Below, piece by piece: positions 21,775 to 32,321 of a stretch of 64,000 nt of DNA. The stretch's first letter is position 1. Every line of letters starts with the position of its first letter. The translations under genes and the position numbers were made by a program. The DNA is taken from NCBI RefSeq assembly GCF_000227135.1, contig NC_018258.1, positions 1,345,224 through 1,409,223 of the forward strand. The letters are read 5' to 3'. Source of the DNA: Leishmania donovani (Eukaryota > Euglenozoa > Kinetoplastea > Trypanosomatida > Trypanosomatidae). The notes beneath the pieces are model-generated. The model did not search any database and was not told the origin of the DNA. It saw nothing but the letters and a program-made list of their open reading frames with translations.

Positions 21775-22587
21775 CTAGTAGTACCCGTAGAACTGCCTGT
21801 TCTTGCCACCATCGTATGCCTCCCCTTCCTCGCCTGGGTCGGGGGTGCTGGCATACGTGGGACTCTCAGCGTCCCACGCTGAAGTCGGGTCGCCAGCGTG
21901 TGGCAGTCCGTCGTCCCCTCGGTAAGGGTTGCTCTCGCCGTACTCCACAAGCAGCACAAGCACCTTTTTTCTGCGGTTGTACACAAAGTAGTGGCGGGCG
22001 TAGACGGTGGTGTCGGCGAGCGGGTCGCAGGAGGGACATCGAAACTCGTAGTACTCGCAGCCACTCTCCGCGTTCTCCACTACTTCCTCGATCGTGGGCC
22101 AGAAGCGCTGAACTGCCGGGCGGCACTGCTCCGGCAACGACTGTAGCGTGCTCGACACCTCCGTGCGGAACTGCGGCTCTGTGTAACGCACAAAGTCGTT
22201 CTCCCGCAGAACCGAAAAGTCGTAGCCGTCGCTCTCGTATACCGTGTTGAGAGCTGCCACAAAGTACACCAGTCGGTCATCGATCTCGTTGGGGCTCACG
22301 AGGCTGTAACTCGCGGTCACGTTCTCGGCGCTTCCGCCCAGTACAAGCGGCGGCAGCGCCTCCTGAGTAAAGCCGGCGTACGCGCCGATAGTGGGCAAGG
22401 GACTAATAGGTGGCGTGAGTTGAACGTTGTTTTGATAGCAAGCTATGCTGTTTGCTATCTGCCGCTCCTCTTTCGTGTGCCGACACGTGTAGGCCTCTAG
22501 ACGCATGGTGATGCAGCACCCCTGCGCCTCCACCCCTTGCAAGAGGGAGTTTAGCGCGCTGAAGCTGTCCAGCGGGATGAACTTCAT
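21775..22587 (-). CDS. MAF1: Maf1, repressor of RNA polymerase III
   Basis: The product is 270 aa. The N-terminal Maf1 box is clear: MKFIPLDSFSALNSLL and then CITMRLEAYTCRH at 25-37. The second conserved block has YESDGYDFSVLRENDF at 117-132. The third has CEYYEFRCPSCDPLAD (177-192) followed by HYFVYNRRKKVLVLLVEYGES. An acidic, Gly-rich tail ends the protein, as in other Maf1 proteins. Maf1 binds Pol III and limits tRNA and 5S rRNA synthesis when nutrients are scarce; activity is usually controlled by phosphorylation and nuclear entry. The spacer between box A and box B (about 40-95) is short and contains Pro/Ser sites. The ATG at 22587 matches the family start. TAG stop at 21775-21777. Confidence 0.93.
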   Translation of the reverse strand: MKFIPLDSFSALNSLLQGVEAQGCCITMRLEAYTCRHTKEERQIANSIACYQNNVQLTPPISPLPTIGAYAGFTQEALPPLVLGGSAENVTASYSLVSPNEIDDRLVYFVAALNTVYESDGYDFSVLRENDFVRYTEPQFRTEVSSTLQSLPEQCRPAVQRFWPTIEEVVENAESGCEYYEFRCPSCDPLADTTVYARHYFVYNRRKKVLVLLVEYGESNPYRGDDGLPHAGDPTSAWDAESPTYASTPDPGEEGEAYDGGKNRQFYGYY

Positions 22588-24508
22588 TGTTTGCCCGTCG
22601 CCAGAGGCGTGGCTGCAATGCGGGCCGGCGGCGAAACGAGAGGTGTTTCGAGCGAAAGACAGAGACGGACGGAGCAGGCACAAGTACAGCCCCCCCCCCC
22701 CAAGCAATGGCGAGAGCGAAAGAGACGCTGAAAGGAAGACACACACACACAAGCGATATGTGCACTCGACAAGGAAAAGCAGCAGTTAGCAGAGGCGCAT
22801 CAACTGTACAGCAAACAACACAGCTGCGAGGAGAGGAGAGGCTTGACCGAGCGAGGAGGCCCTGTTCAATGGAGGGGAGAGAGAGGCCGAGTCCTCAAGC
22901 GGCCAGCGAACTCAGGGCAAAGAAGTAAAGACGTTTCAGCTCTGTCTGGTAACGATTCGACAAGATAGAAGAGGAAGAAGCACGAAGAGAGAGGGGGTAT
23001 GAGAAATGGCCGGCCAGTGGTCCCTCGTTGAGGGCCCGTTGGTGGTAGCTGAGCGCACGTCTACGCACGTGCGGTAACACTCTCTGTCCACACGGGGGAG
23101 CAGGCAAAAGGCGAGAAGTGGGGGAAGGGGAGGGGGAGATGGCACGGGCGGCGAGGAAAGACGGCCGTATCTGAAGGAGTCAGAGCAGGTACTGGCGTTG
23201 ATGAATGCACACATCCCACAAGGTGTAAGGCCGAGAGAGAGTGAGAGCGGCGGCACAAGAGAGAGGCAGCACGGCGATGTGCGAGAATCGGCTATTAGTG
23301 TACGCAAATGCAATGCGAGCAGCATGGGAGGGGGAGGGGCCCTGAAGGTTATGGTCTGCAGAGCACGACACTGCTGAGGCGATCGTAGCTTGCGAAGCTA
23401 ACCGCGAATGCGTGGCAGCCGCCTTCGTTTTGATTTAGGGTGAAAGATGCCTTGGACAGAGAGGCCGGGTGCACGACATGTACACAGGCTCTGTGCTTCT
23501 GCTTCTGTGTCATACGTTGGGTCGCACAGCCGTACGTTGTCCCCTCCGTCCCTCCACCCCCATGTCTGCCTGTTTCTTGTGTGCCTTCAATGTCACATGA
23601 GGTGCATGTGTCTATGGAGTCGGTGAGAAAAGCGACAGGGATCGAGAGAGAAACAAAGGAACAACGCCGGCGGCCACATGGACACAGACGTAAATGGGTG
23701 CCGTCCACACACCTCCCTTTCCCTTCGCCTTCCTTCTCTTTCCACCTCTCTTCTCCGTTGGCCCTCTTCCCCTCCCCTCAGCACCTCCCTGCTCGGTCCT
23801 ACCCGTCTCCTCGACTCTTAATCATAACCCGAAAAGGATAAAGCAGGAGGGTTATCGAAGAGGTCGGACCCCCAGGGGGGGGGGGGCGGGGCCACGGAGT
23901 GGGGATGCTGCTCGCCTAGCACGAAAGCACGCACGAAGGGAAGAGGAACAAAAGAGTCCGGGATGGATGCCAGGTAGGTACGCCTCGTCCACAACTGTGG
24001 GTCTCTTCGTGCGCACGCGCGCACGCCAAATTCAAGCACCTTCTATGAGCATCAACGACAAATCAAGTCGATGGCACGCCGTCCACCGAGTCGGGGAGGG
24101 GCGGTGCTGATCATCGAGAAGCGACACAGATACCTGCGCACGCATACGCAGGCAGTCATTGAGGAGAGAGGCGACAGAAGCATAAGGGAAAGGTGCACCA
24201 CGTCTTCAGCTCTACAAAGAGGGCCGGTGGTGGGTTGGTGGGAGGGTTTCATCGACATCCGTAACACCACAATGGCACCAACTGACACTCATCAACACAG
24301 ACGTCCCCGGCACGCTCCCCCATCTCCTCACACACGCATCCTCAGTGAGGAAAGAGAGAGACGCGCACGCCAACAACAACAGCGGACACACCTACTTGGG
24401 ATTAGTGGTGACACTTCTATTCGCACGGCCCATCCGGGGGCGGAAACATGGACGACGACCCCCCCCCCCAACCACCACCCCTCTTCCTCCTTTGCGGTGG
24501 CGGTTCGT
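22588..24508. other. Intergenic between the HMG-like gene and Maf1
   Basis: About 1.9 kb with a long G-run at 23875-23887, a C-run at 22689-22701 and a poly-C tract at 24460-24472. A 119-codon minus-strand ORF at 23349-23708 has no recognisable feature and is not called. Confidence 0.55.
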
Positions 24509-26383
24509 CTACCTTTTCTTCTTCGTGCCGCCAGCAGCCGGCTTCCTCGATGGCGACGCCCTCTTCGCCTTTGCCGCCTTCTTTGCTGCACCACCAGAGC
24601 TGGACGGCGAGGTGAGCATCCGCTTGATCTTCTTGACGGCGAGGTGGTCGAGGTTGGGCAGTGGGATGGAGCGCGACACACCAGTGCCGCGGCCTGCCTG
24701 TCTCACCGTCTTTTTACGATCGCTTTTGGAATGAGCACCGGCACCGGCTCCGCTGCGGCCCCCACCGCTTCGCATCGGCCTGGCGTCGGGCTGCCTCGTC
24801 GCCGATGTCTGAGAACCCTGCCGTCGCTTGGGCACCCTCGCAGAGGAATGCACTCCCGCCGCGGCAGCAGCGGATTTGGCATGCGCCCTCTTCGCTGCAC
24901 TCTGGATGCGCTGCGATGCTTTGCGTCCTCTCTTGCGCCCCACCGAGCCGTGCCTAGCCCCACGCGCCGCCGCCTTGGCGGTGTCCTCGGCAGTGTCGCC
25001 CTCGTCCACCCACTCAGCGGTGGTGTCCCCCTCCTCCGCTTCTGCTTCAGCTCTGGCAGACGTCTCTTGCGCCGCGACGACTTGTTGAGGCTGTGCATGC
25101 TGGTGCGACTTACGACTTCGCGTGGTGCCGGCGTCGCCGCCAGCTGGCAAGGCCCTAGGTGTGTTGGCATGACGGTAGTTCGACACACCGCCGCGCGCTG
25201 CGTGAAAGCGGTTTTGTGCGTGCGTGGTGGGCAGCTCCGGCACCTGCCCCTCCCGCGCCATCTCCATTGTGCACTCCTTGATAGTGTCGAGGAATGCCTC
25301 GAATCGGGAGCAGCCGCGAGTGAGCAGGTACTTGAGCTCTTCTCGCACGGCAGCGTTGTAGTGTGCCGCCTCCTCGTAGAACCGCTTGCGGCCCGCCGGC
25401 ATGGACTTGTAGTTCTTGTGCAGCGCCAGTACGTACATCTTGTCCTGGCCCTCCGGTATCGGGTGAGTGTGGTTCTGTTGCTGGCGCGCTATCTGCTGCT
25501 CCTTGATGTACACATCCACCCCGGTAGCGGGCAGCGCGGGCTGCACCTCTGTCGGCAACAACGTCCACGGGTTCTCCATCACTTCAAACAGCTCCTTGAT
25601 ACGCTGCGTCTGGCGCGTCTGGACAGACTGGCGCCGTGTCGTTACGGAGGCGTGGCGACGCTGCAGCGCGGCGATCTCGGCGTCGATGTGATGCAAGAGA
25701 AAGCGGTAGGCGTCGGAGGACTTGGCTTTCGTGGCCGCGCTCCCGGCAGACTCGCCGGTTTCCGCAATGGTACCGCTGCCACCGACATTGACATCCGAAG
25801 GGTTCACAGGAGCAGCGGTGTGTCCAGGCTTGTCGCGGTGCGGCGCGCCCTTGGCGTGATCCGTGACTTGAGCCTCTCGAGGGGAGCTAGACAGCGGTGC
25901 ATGGGTAACGGGTGCGTGCGCGTGGCGGGAGACAGAAGAAGCCTCGGCAGGTGGGCTGTGGTGCCGCCGTGCTACCGTGATGACGCGTCGCGCAGGACTG
26001 GCTGATCTCTCATCTTGACTTGGTCTATCGCGGTGGTCTACCGTGCCGCTGCCTGCACCTGCGGAGTCAGCACCGGATGACCAGCTGTAGCTGTTGGCAG
26101 CGCGTGCTCGCGGCTCCGGCGGGTGAGCATTGCGTCGCGGCGCGGCGGAGGCAGGGAGGCCACAGGGCTCGTTCGGAATGCCGTCCATCATATCCAGCGA
26201 CTCCGCCGCGTCGATGTCGTCGACGTCACCGGTGTGGTACAATGACGATGAAACAGAGCCTGCAGCCACGTGGGAGGCGCTGTGGCTGACCGATGGTCCT
26301 CGCAGCGTGCTTCGCGCGAGTCTCTCCACGATGGGTCGCACGCCTTTGCGCTCCAGCCACTTGGCAAGGGTGGGCCGCAGCAT
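24509..26383 (-). CDS. Large basic protein with an HMG-box-like segment
   Basis: The product is 624 aa from the ATG at 26383. The N-terminus (MLRPTLAKWLERKGVRPIVE) is basic and amphipathic, compatible with mitochondrial targeting. Residues 1-215 are otherwise low complexity. A helical ordered core runs about 222-375. Within it 284-355 resembles an HMG box: Pro start, VDVYIKEQQ, then LHKNYKSMPAGRKRFYEEAA, where the usual pattern has W..L....K..Y...A. The last 170 residues are rich in Lys, Arg, Ala and Ser like histone H1 tails, ending KKKR. This suggests a DNA-binding protein of the nucleus, or of kinetoplast DNA if the N-terminus is a real import signal. The HMG assignment is by eye and tentative. 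Coding status is strong, given length and composition. Confidence 0.75.
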   Translation of the reverse strand: MLRPTLAKWLERKGVRPIVERLARSTLRGPSVSHSASHVAAGSVSSSLYHTGDVDDIDAAESLDMMDGIPNEPCGLPASAAPRRNAHPPEPRARAANSYSWSSGADSAGAGSGTVDHRDRPSQDERSASPARRVITVARRHHSPPAEASSVSRHAHAPVTHAPLSSSPREAQVTDHAKGAPHRDKPGHTAAPVNPSDVNVGGSGTIAETGESAGSAATKAKSSDAYRFLLHHIDAEIAALQRRHASVTTRRQSVQTRQTQRIKELFEVMENPWTLLPTEVQPALPATGVDVYIKEQQIARQQQNHTHPIPEGQDKMYVLALHKNYKSMPAGRKRFYEEAAHYNAAVREELKYLLTRGCSRFEAFLDTIKECTMEMAREGQVPELPTTHAQNRFHAARGGVSNYRHANTPRALPAGGDAGTTRSRKSHQHAQPQQVVAAQETSARAEAEAEEGDTTAEWVDEGDTAEDTAKAAARGARHGSVGRKRGRKASQRIQSAAKRAHAKSAAAAAGVHSSARVPKRRQGSQTSATRQPDARPMRSGGGRSGAGAGAHSKSDRKKTVRQAGRGTGVSRSIPLPNLDHLAVKKIKRMLTSPSSSGGAAKKAAKAKRASPSRKPAAGGTKKKR

Positions 26384-27419
26384 TATGCCAACGTGAGGAG
26401 AGCAGGGAGGGAAGGAGGCTGTGCGCCCGGTGGCGTTGAACCGCTTCCTTGATACAGGCCCGTTCGACTACCAAGGCGCGCAGCAGAAGCAACTCGTCAG
26501 CGTCACTCTATCGTATAATGCGGTGAGAAGCCGCTGTGCGCACCGCAGCTGGAAGGCTGACGGTGCGCCTCGTGGACACAGTGGTTGCCCGCAGTACACC
26601 TAGTGCGACTTGGGGAGAGGAAGGAGAGCGTGCAGCTGAAGCACGAGCAGGTGTGCGTTGCCAATGGAAACCAAATCTGCCCCTCTCTTCTATGAATGTA
26701 TGCGTCTCCTTGGAATTCTATCGCGAGCGAGCGCGCGCCGCTTACGATTGCTGGACGAAGTGACCACCCAACAGAGGAGGGAGAGGACGAGGTAGTGGTA
26801 GCGGTTGCCCTCCGCTCCTGCGTGTGTGCATTGACGTGGCGCAGTGATGTTACGTGTGTGCTTGTGTGCGTGGCAGTGCGACGCTTCTCTTGTGGATGCC
26901 CCCCTCTGGCGGCAAGGACCGCTTTCTCCTGTGCCAGGTCTACACCTGCGTCCTCCAGCGTGAGAGGTACAATGCCGATCCGTGTCTGCAGAGAATTGAA
27001 AGAGTTCGAGAGTTTTGTGGCAAGAAACTGAGCTCGCTGGGAGAGACAGAGGGGGGGGGCGGGCAAACGGCCGATGCCGAAATTTGCGAAAGGCGAGCGC
27101 TCCTCCCCTACTCCCATTTGTATTGAAAGCCATGCCTGTGCCGCAGCGCGCGCGATTCCTTCACGTGGTGAGCCGGCCGTGCGCGGGAGCAGGTATGCCT
27201 GTGCGTATATGTCTTTAATCAAGGACCGTAGTTGCCACCTCCACTGCGCACGGATACAGAAGAAAACAGCAACCAAGCAATGACACGAGCCGTTCCATCG
27301 ACAAGCACTCATCGTCGGAGTGGGGAGAACAACCAAGATGGCAGCCGGCGCATGCGTACACACCCTACGCACGTACAGGAGAGCGATATACGTGTGCCGC
27401 TTCCGTTATGAAGCCTTCA
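26384..27419. other. Intergenic
   Basis: A 289-codon minus-strand open frame spans 26503-27372 but lacks domains and reads like translated spacer with His/Thr/Ser runs. It is left uncalled. Confidence 0.5.
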
Positions 27420-28238
27420 CTACGAGGAGAGCGCGCTATACCCGTCGTTGATACCAGACGCCCTCTTGGACTCCGCCGTTCCAGGCACGAGCACGCGCGT
27501 CACGTCCACTTCGTCGCGCACCAGCTGCGTGTGCCGCTGCACGCGGTTCAGCTGCTTCTCCATCCTCATGAGCCGGTGTGCCAGGTACATAGCCGTGGTC
27601 ACCATGCAGCCGGCCACCACCCACGCCCCGACACCAAAGAAGGCGACGGCGGACATGAGAAAGATGGCGTCTAGGCGGAGCCACATCATCGCGATCCACT
27701 CCGTCTTGGTAACATCGAACACCTGCGTCAGCTCGTAGGAGCGCATCGCGTAGAAGCCGGTAGCGGCCATGCCTGGGACAGCGGCGAGGTAGGCGATGGA
27801 TGAATGCACCCCGAAGCGCGTCCACCCAAAGAGGGAGGGCATGAGAGCCACGAGGACAGTCAGCAGCGGCGCGGCAATGCTGCACACCACCACAATTGTG
27901 TGCATCACCGTCTTGCCTGTCTGGTCGCCAAAGTCGTGGTTTGCGGCCGGCTCCTCGCTCACACCATTCTCGCCGACTGCTGCGTACTCGTTCGGGCTGG
28001 CGGGCGCTGCCACCCCGGTGAAGCGCTGTCGCTCGTGGCGGTAGAAGTCGACGGCAGTGGCGGTGAGGGAGTCGAGCACGGCAATCGTGTCGAGGTCTGG
28101 CGACGTGGCCGGGGCGCAGTCGTCCAATTCCGGGTGCGCATTCTTCTGCTCGTTCAGCTTCTTGGCGTAGAAGAAGTCCGCCACGAAGAAGACGATGAGC
28201 CCCAGGAAGCACAGCACGCCAGGGAGGCTTTCTGACAT
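27420..28238 (-). CDS. Polytopic membrane protein of unknown function
   Basis: Not recognised. It is 272 aa from the ATG at 28238 (MSESLPGVLC). Four hydrophobic segments are likely membrane spans: about 6-24, 112-136, 144-165 and 188-219. The first could be a signal anchor. A hydrophilic loop (25-110) is Asp/Glu/Pro-rich, and the C-terminal tail (220-272) has a basic helix, RMEKQLNRVQRH, with coiled-coil character. The overall layout would place loop and tail on opposite or the same side depending on whether the first segment is cleaved. The frame is open upstream but not protein-like. It could be a small organelle or endomembrane protein; no transporter motif is visible. Confidence 0.8.
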   Translation of the reverse strand: MSESLPGVLCFLGLIVFFVADFFYAKKLNEQKNAHPELDDCAPATSPDLDTIAVLDSLTATAVDFYRHERQRFTGVAAPASPNEYAAVGENGVSEEPAANHDFGDQTGKTVMHTIVVVCSIAAPLLTVLVALMPSLFGWTRFGVHSSIAYLAAVPGMAATGFYAMRSYELTQVFDVTKTEWIAMMWLRLDAIFLMSAVAFFGVGAWVVAGCMVTTAMYLAHRLMRMEKQLNRVQRHTQLVRDEVDVTRVLVPGTAESKRASGINDGYSALSS

Positions 28239-28887
28239 GACGGCTGCGAGGTGCGACGGGCGCGTGTGCCGGCCTGTAATGAGCGGTGTTCTGCTGGATG
28301 ATGGAGGCGGCGACGCGTTAGTGCATGTGCACCCTCCTGCTTCGCGTTGGTGAGGAAAATGACGAAACGAGACGCTAAAAGGGTCCGGTAACATCTGCGG
28401 CGGGTGTGCGCACGGTGCGTGGAGACGGTTGGCGTCGGGGCATGGGGGAGTGGGGAAGGCAGCACAGCGTAGAGGAAAGATTTCAAAGCCGGTCGCTTGA
28501 GAGGGAGAGCGTCGACGTGCATAGCCGACACTGAGGAAGAAGATAGGGAGCGTGCATGCGCCACAGAAGTCCGCCACAGCTCACCGCCACGTGCCAACGG
28601 CGCTTCATTCACTCGAGCGCACGGGCGCCCCTTCACCATGCACGCGTACCTCTCTTTCGATTCACCAGAGTGTGAGCGGCGCCCCCTCTCATCAAGTCAC
28701 CAAACAACCTCCCTCCAGCAGCAGCATCGAACACCGCCACAACGCACGGAGGTAGAGTTCAACAGGGCCTACTCCCGTCTTCCTATGCGCGCATGAGCAC
28801 CCTATGAGAAAAGGGGAGAAGGCGCGTCGGCCTCACGTGGCGCGCGCTTTTTTTTTTGGCATGAAATGAGCTACTCCGGCTCGGCCC
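28239..28887. other. Intergenic
   Basis: Spacer between the mitoribosomal L7/L12 gene and the membrane protein. A T-run at 28850-28858 (+ strand) lies just past the L7/L12 stop. No gene is supported. Confidence 0.55.
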
Positions 28888-29523
28888 TCACATCAGCTCC
28901 ACCTCGGCCCCCAGCTTCACCATAGCGTCCTTGAGCTTCTCCGCGTCGCCCTTCTGCACCTGGCGGGCGATCACACCTGGGCACTTATCGATCGCCGTCT
29001 TCGCTTCCTGGATGGAGAGCCCACAGGCACACCGCAGCTCCTTGATCAGCTTGATCTTGTTCTCAGCCGGAAAAATCTTGAGGGTGACGTCGAAAGCCGT
29101 CTTTTCAGGTGCCTTCTTGGCCAACGGAGCCGCACTCTCCGCAGCCGCAGCGTCGCCGCCAGGAGCCACCGGAACAGCCGGGGCCGATGTGGCGACAGCA
29201 GCACCACTAGCGCCGCCCGAAGCTCGTAGTAAATGCTCCTCGTAGTCCACTGCAGCGGGTTCGGCCCCACCACCGCCACCGGCGCGCAACATCTCTGCCA
29301 TCGCCTTCTTGTGAAAGGCGGTCATGGTGGCCATATCCATGTTCACATAGGCCTCTGCCAGCGCCTCCAACACGTCTTCGCTGCACGGCACGCCCAGGGG
29401 CGTCATGCCACGCGGAATGCGGTTACTCGCCACGCCGTTGATGATGGCTCGGTGCGACGTAAAAAGGGCAGCGGTGGCCACACGCAGCCGTGCGACTTCC
29501 CATGCAAGGACTCTCTGCCGCAT
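28888..29523 (-). CDS. Mitochondrial ribosomal protein L7/L12
   Basis: The product is 211 aa from the ATG at 29523. The last 72 residues are the L7/L12 C-terminal domain: EKTAFDVTLKIFPAENKIKLIKELR, then the helix LSIQEAKTAIDKCPGVI and the ending AEKLKDAMVKLGAEVELM, close to bacterial EKTEFDVxL...GLxLKEAKxLVE...AGAEVEL. A Gly/Ala-rich hinge precedes it, as in all L12 proteins. The N-terminal MRQRVLAWEVARLRVATAAL is a good mitochondrial presequence, supporting this start over an ATG at 29592. In the mitoribosome L12 forms the flexible stalk that recruits translation GTPases. The N-terminal dimerisation part (about 40-75) is divergent. Confidence 0.9.
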   Translation of the reverse strand: MRQRVLAWEVARLRVATAALFTSHRAIINGVASNRIPRGMTPLGVPCSEDVLEALAEAYVNMDMATMTAFHKKAMAEMLRAGGGGGAEPAAVDYEEHLLRASGGASGAAVATSAPAVPVAPGGDAAAAESAAPLAKKAPEKTAFDVTLKIFPAENKIKLIKELRCACGLSIQEAKTAIDKCPGVIARQVQKGDAEKLKDAMVKLGAEVELM

Positions 29524-30290
29524 GCCTATGCGAAAACGCCTGTGATGTGTGTGGTGCTCTGTGTGCCGATGGTGTATCAGCCTGTAGCGCATGAAGAGAG
29601 GAGACAAGGGGGCAAGAAAGCGCGGAGTGGGGTGGGAAAAAATGAGCGGATACGCCTCTAGTAGGTGTCACCCGTCACGTGCGCGGTACATGTGCCGCCT
29701 CTGCAACACGGGGGCAGAGGGGTTCGACGCGAGTACCGCTGCGGCAGTCAACGCTCTTCTACAGAGTGCGCGACAGAGCTGCAGTGAGAACAGCACAGGA
29801 GATGCCTTACACATGCAGCCGTGCGCCTGCATACGCCAACGGCAACCCTCAGACACACCGACGCCGGCACAGGCGGGGGATGGCGGGTGGACCACTTCGG
29901 CATTTCGGTATTATGCAGCACGACAAAATGCACACCGGCGTCAGCTGGGAAGAGGGGGAAGGACTGCAGGCGGTCGACGCTGGCCCGGCAGATGATGGTG
30001 CTTGGCGTGAGGAAAAAATGAATGGAGGTGAAGAGGGGAGGGCCAGGAGGGGCAGGAGGGGCGAGGGGGCTGGATTGGCGCAGACGCGTGTACGTATGTC
30101 CACGGTGAAAGAGGCGCAACGACGACAACACAGACATATCCAGGCCACTTGTGTGTCTTTCTATGATGTTGTTGCTGTCTTCTTCTATGACAAAGGCATG
30201 GGCGCATCGGCACACAGACACACGTGTATATGTCCACAAGAGGTAATGACAGACTTACCAGAGCGGGAGCTACACACATACGGCGAGCGT
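29524..30290. other. Intergenic
   Basis: Spacer between the Tousled-like kinase and L7/L12 genes. GGA-rich tract at 30024-30072 on the + strand is polypyrimidine on the transcribed strand. No gene recognised. Confidence 0.55.
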
Positions 30291-32321
30291 CTATGATGCC
30301 GGTGTTGCGTCGGTAACGGGTGGCATCAGCGGTGAGTTCGAGCTTCCGACGCCAGAGGGAGCGGCGCTTTTCGCCTTGTGCGCAGAGCGGCGGCTCGTGC
30401 GAAACAGGTAGGGGTCTTGACTCAGCTGAAACACGTCGCATCGCTCGCGTTCGTTGAAGGCGAGGCAGCCACGGATGATGTCCTTGGCCTCCTCGCTTAC
30501 CTTGGGTGTGTCTGGGAAGTGCAGTGTGCGCGCGGATTGAATGATGAGCTTTTCCTGCCATATGCGGCGCTGCGACTCGCCCTCGGCGAATGGCCGCTTG
30601 CCAAAGAGCATCTGGTAGAAGATGACGCCGGCGGACCAGATGTCGACTTTGTTGCTGATGCGCGGTGTCGAGGAGGTTTCGAAGCACTCGGGCGGCAGGT
30701 ACCAGTACGTGCCGGTGCCCTGCGAGGTGAGCTCGATGGACGGGTTGTCGCTGGGGCCTTCGCGGGTGGCGCCGATGATCTTGGAGAGGCCAAAGTCGGT
30801 AATCTTGATGTCGAGGATGGTTGGGTCGTCGCGGTGCAACAGGATGTTGGCCGGCTTTAGGTCGTAGTGGATGATAGGGCTGTCGAGGGAGGCGAGGTAG
30901 CGCAGCACGTCCACGACCTGCAGAAAGATGAGCCGCGCGTCGGCCTCCTTGAAGGTGCGGTAGCGCTTGAGGTAGGTGTCGAGGTCCATGCCGTTGCTGT
31001 ACTCCATCACGGAGATGAACATGTTGTCACCGCGAGGGAAGACGTCGTAGAGGTGCGTCAGATGCGGGTGATCGAGCGCGCGCATGATGTCGAGCTCCCG
31101 CTGCGCATGGCGCAGGTAGTGAGTACGCGTCTGGGCAGGCCACTCGCGCTGAATGTGGTGAATCTTACATGCCACATAGCGGCCTTCGACGAGGTCGAAC
31201 GCCTTCCACACTTCCGAGAAGCCACCCTTGCCTAGTAGATGCATGAGGACGTAGCGGTCTCCCTCGCCGATGGTGGGGATCGCCAAGAACTCGGACGTGT
31301 CCTCGTCATTCACGCGGCGCATCTCCTTCACGAAGGCCTTCTTCTCGTGCTCGATCTCTGTCTGCTTCAGCTTGATGTCGGCGATGGTGTTGGTCAGAGC
31401 GGCGTGCTCGGACGCGCGCAGCTGATACTCCATCTGGGCAGCCATCAGCGCGTCCTGCAGGTCCGGGCCGGCGCCAGAGTCCTCCCGCTCGCGCTCCTGG
31501 CGGGCCAGGTGCTTCACGTTGCTCTGCGCCGCCTTCTTGAGCGCCTCGACCTCCTCACGTTTTTGAGTGAGGTTGGCCAGCTTCAAGAACAGCGTGCGCA
31601 CTCGATCGCCCTCCATCCATACAGTCTGGCCGTTGCTGTGCCACGTCGCGGTCTGGCCGAGCTCGAAATGTTTCTGATAGAGGACGCGCCGTGCCTCCGA
31701 GCGGTCCTTCTGGGCAGCGCTTAGCATCTCCTGCCGCATGACAGACTGGAAGTGCTCCAGTTTCTTCTGGTACTGCCGACATTGACCGTCCATGAAGTGT
31801 ATCTGGTCATTGCGCCGCCCCACCTCGGCACGCAGCCCTTCCACCTCGCGATTAAGCTCCTCGATGTGACTGTCACGGTCGCTGATTTCCTTCTTGAGCG
31901 CCATCGTGTCGCTGACCATGCCGTAGGCGGCAAGGGTGGGCTGCTTGAAGCGGCGCGCGTCCGCAGATGCCGAAGACGACGACAGTGTTGTGACCGCTGC
32001 AGCCGGCTGGCAGTTATTGGCACCGTCAGTGCCGCTGCGGGAGGCCGCGACGGGTGAGATGGAGCCTGGCCCGACGGCGGCTAGTCCACGCGATCGTGAA
32101 CGCGGGGCGTCAACGGCCGGCGCCTGCGGGTTGGTCTCTGGCTGATCGACGTCGACGACGAGCTCCGTGTCGGCAACAGGCGTGGTGACGGAGGCCTCGC
32201 TGGAGAAGGTAGCGGGCACGCTGCCGTTGCTACCTTCCTGTAGCGGGGCGTTGCTTTCCTCGCGGGGCCGCTTTTGGGTCTGCGGCGGTCGCTGCGCAGC
32301 GGCAGCGGGGGCGGCCTCCAT
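30291..32321 (-). CDS. TLK: Tousled-like protein kinase
   Basis: The product is 676 aa. An Ala/Pro/Ser-rich N-terminus (1-135) is followed by coiled coils (about 136-275 and 290-340) and a kinase domain (about 357-640). This is the Tousled-like layout, in which the coiled coils mediate oligomerisation. Catalytic elements: glycine loop GKGGFSEV 364-371, Lys386 in ACKIH, catalytic loop HYDLKPAN 485-492 (HYD rather than HRD, characteristic of TLKs), DFG 509-511, and the TGTYWYLPPE activation/P+1 segment at 536-545. All residues needed for catalysis are present. TLKs phosphorylate the chaperone Asf1 and act in chromatin assembly and S phase; the trypanosome relatives act in mitosis and spindle formation. 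N-terminal KRPREE may be a nuclear localisation signal. Confidence 0.95.
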   Translation of the reverse strand: MEAAPAAAAQRPPQTQKRPREESNAPLQEGSNGSVPATFSSEASVTTPVADTELVVDVDQPETNPQAPAVDAPRSRSRGLAAVGPGSISPVAASRSGTDGANNCQPAAAVTTLSSSSASADARRFKQPTLAAYGMVSDTMALKKEISDRDSHIEELNREVEGLRAEVGRRNDQIHFMDGQCRQYQKKLEHFQSVMRQEMLSAAQKDRSEARRVLYQKHFELGQTATWHSNGQTVWMEGDRVRTLFLKLANLTQKREEVEALKKAAQSNVKHLARQEREREDSGAGPDLQDALMAAQMEYQLRASEHAALTNTIADIKLKQTEIEHEKKAFVKEMRRVNDEDTSEFLAIPTIGEGDRYVLMHLLGKGGFSEVWKAFDLVEGRYVACKIHHIQREWPAQTRTHYLRHAQRELDIMRALDHPHLTHLYDVFPRGDNMFISVMEYSNGMDLDTYLKRYRTFKEADARLIFLQVVDVLRYLASLDSPIIHYDLKPANILLHRDDPTILDIKITDFGLSKIIGATREGPSDNPSIELTSQGTGTYWYLPPECFETSSTPRISNKVDIWSAGVIFYQMLFGKRPFAEGESQRRIWQEKLIIQSARTLHFPDTPKVSEEAKDIIRGCLAFNERERCDVFQLSQDPYLFRTSRRSAHKAKSAAPSGVGSSNSPLMPPVTDATPAS

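Noticed and set aside
23349..23708. 119-codon minus-strand frame
   Set aside because: Its composition is mixed but nothing is recognisable, and it sits in a spacer with no splice signal I could pair with it.
24071..26005. 644-codon + strand frame opposite the HMG-like gene
   Set aside because: It is the mirror of a GC-rich gene on the minus strand, rich in Arg/Leu, and on the wrong strand for this transcription unit.
26503..27372. 289-codon open frame on the minus strand between the HMG-like and membrane protein genes
   Set aside because: It has no domain and contains spacer-like His/Thr/Ser runs; in GC-rich DNA stop codons are rare, so long random frames are expected.
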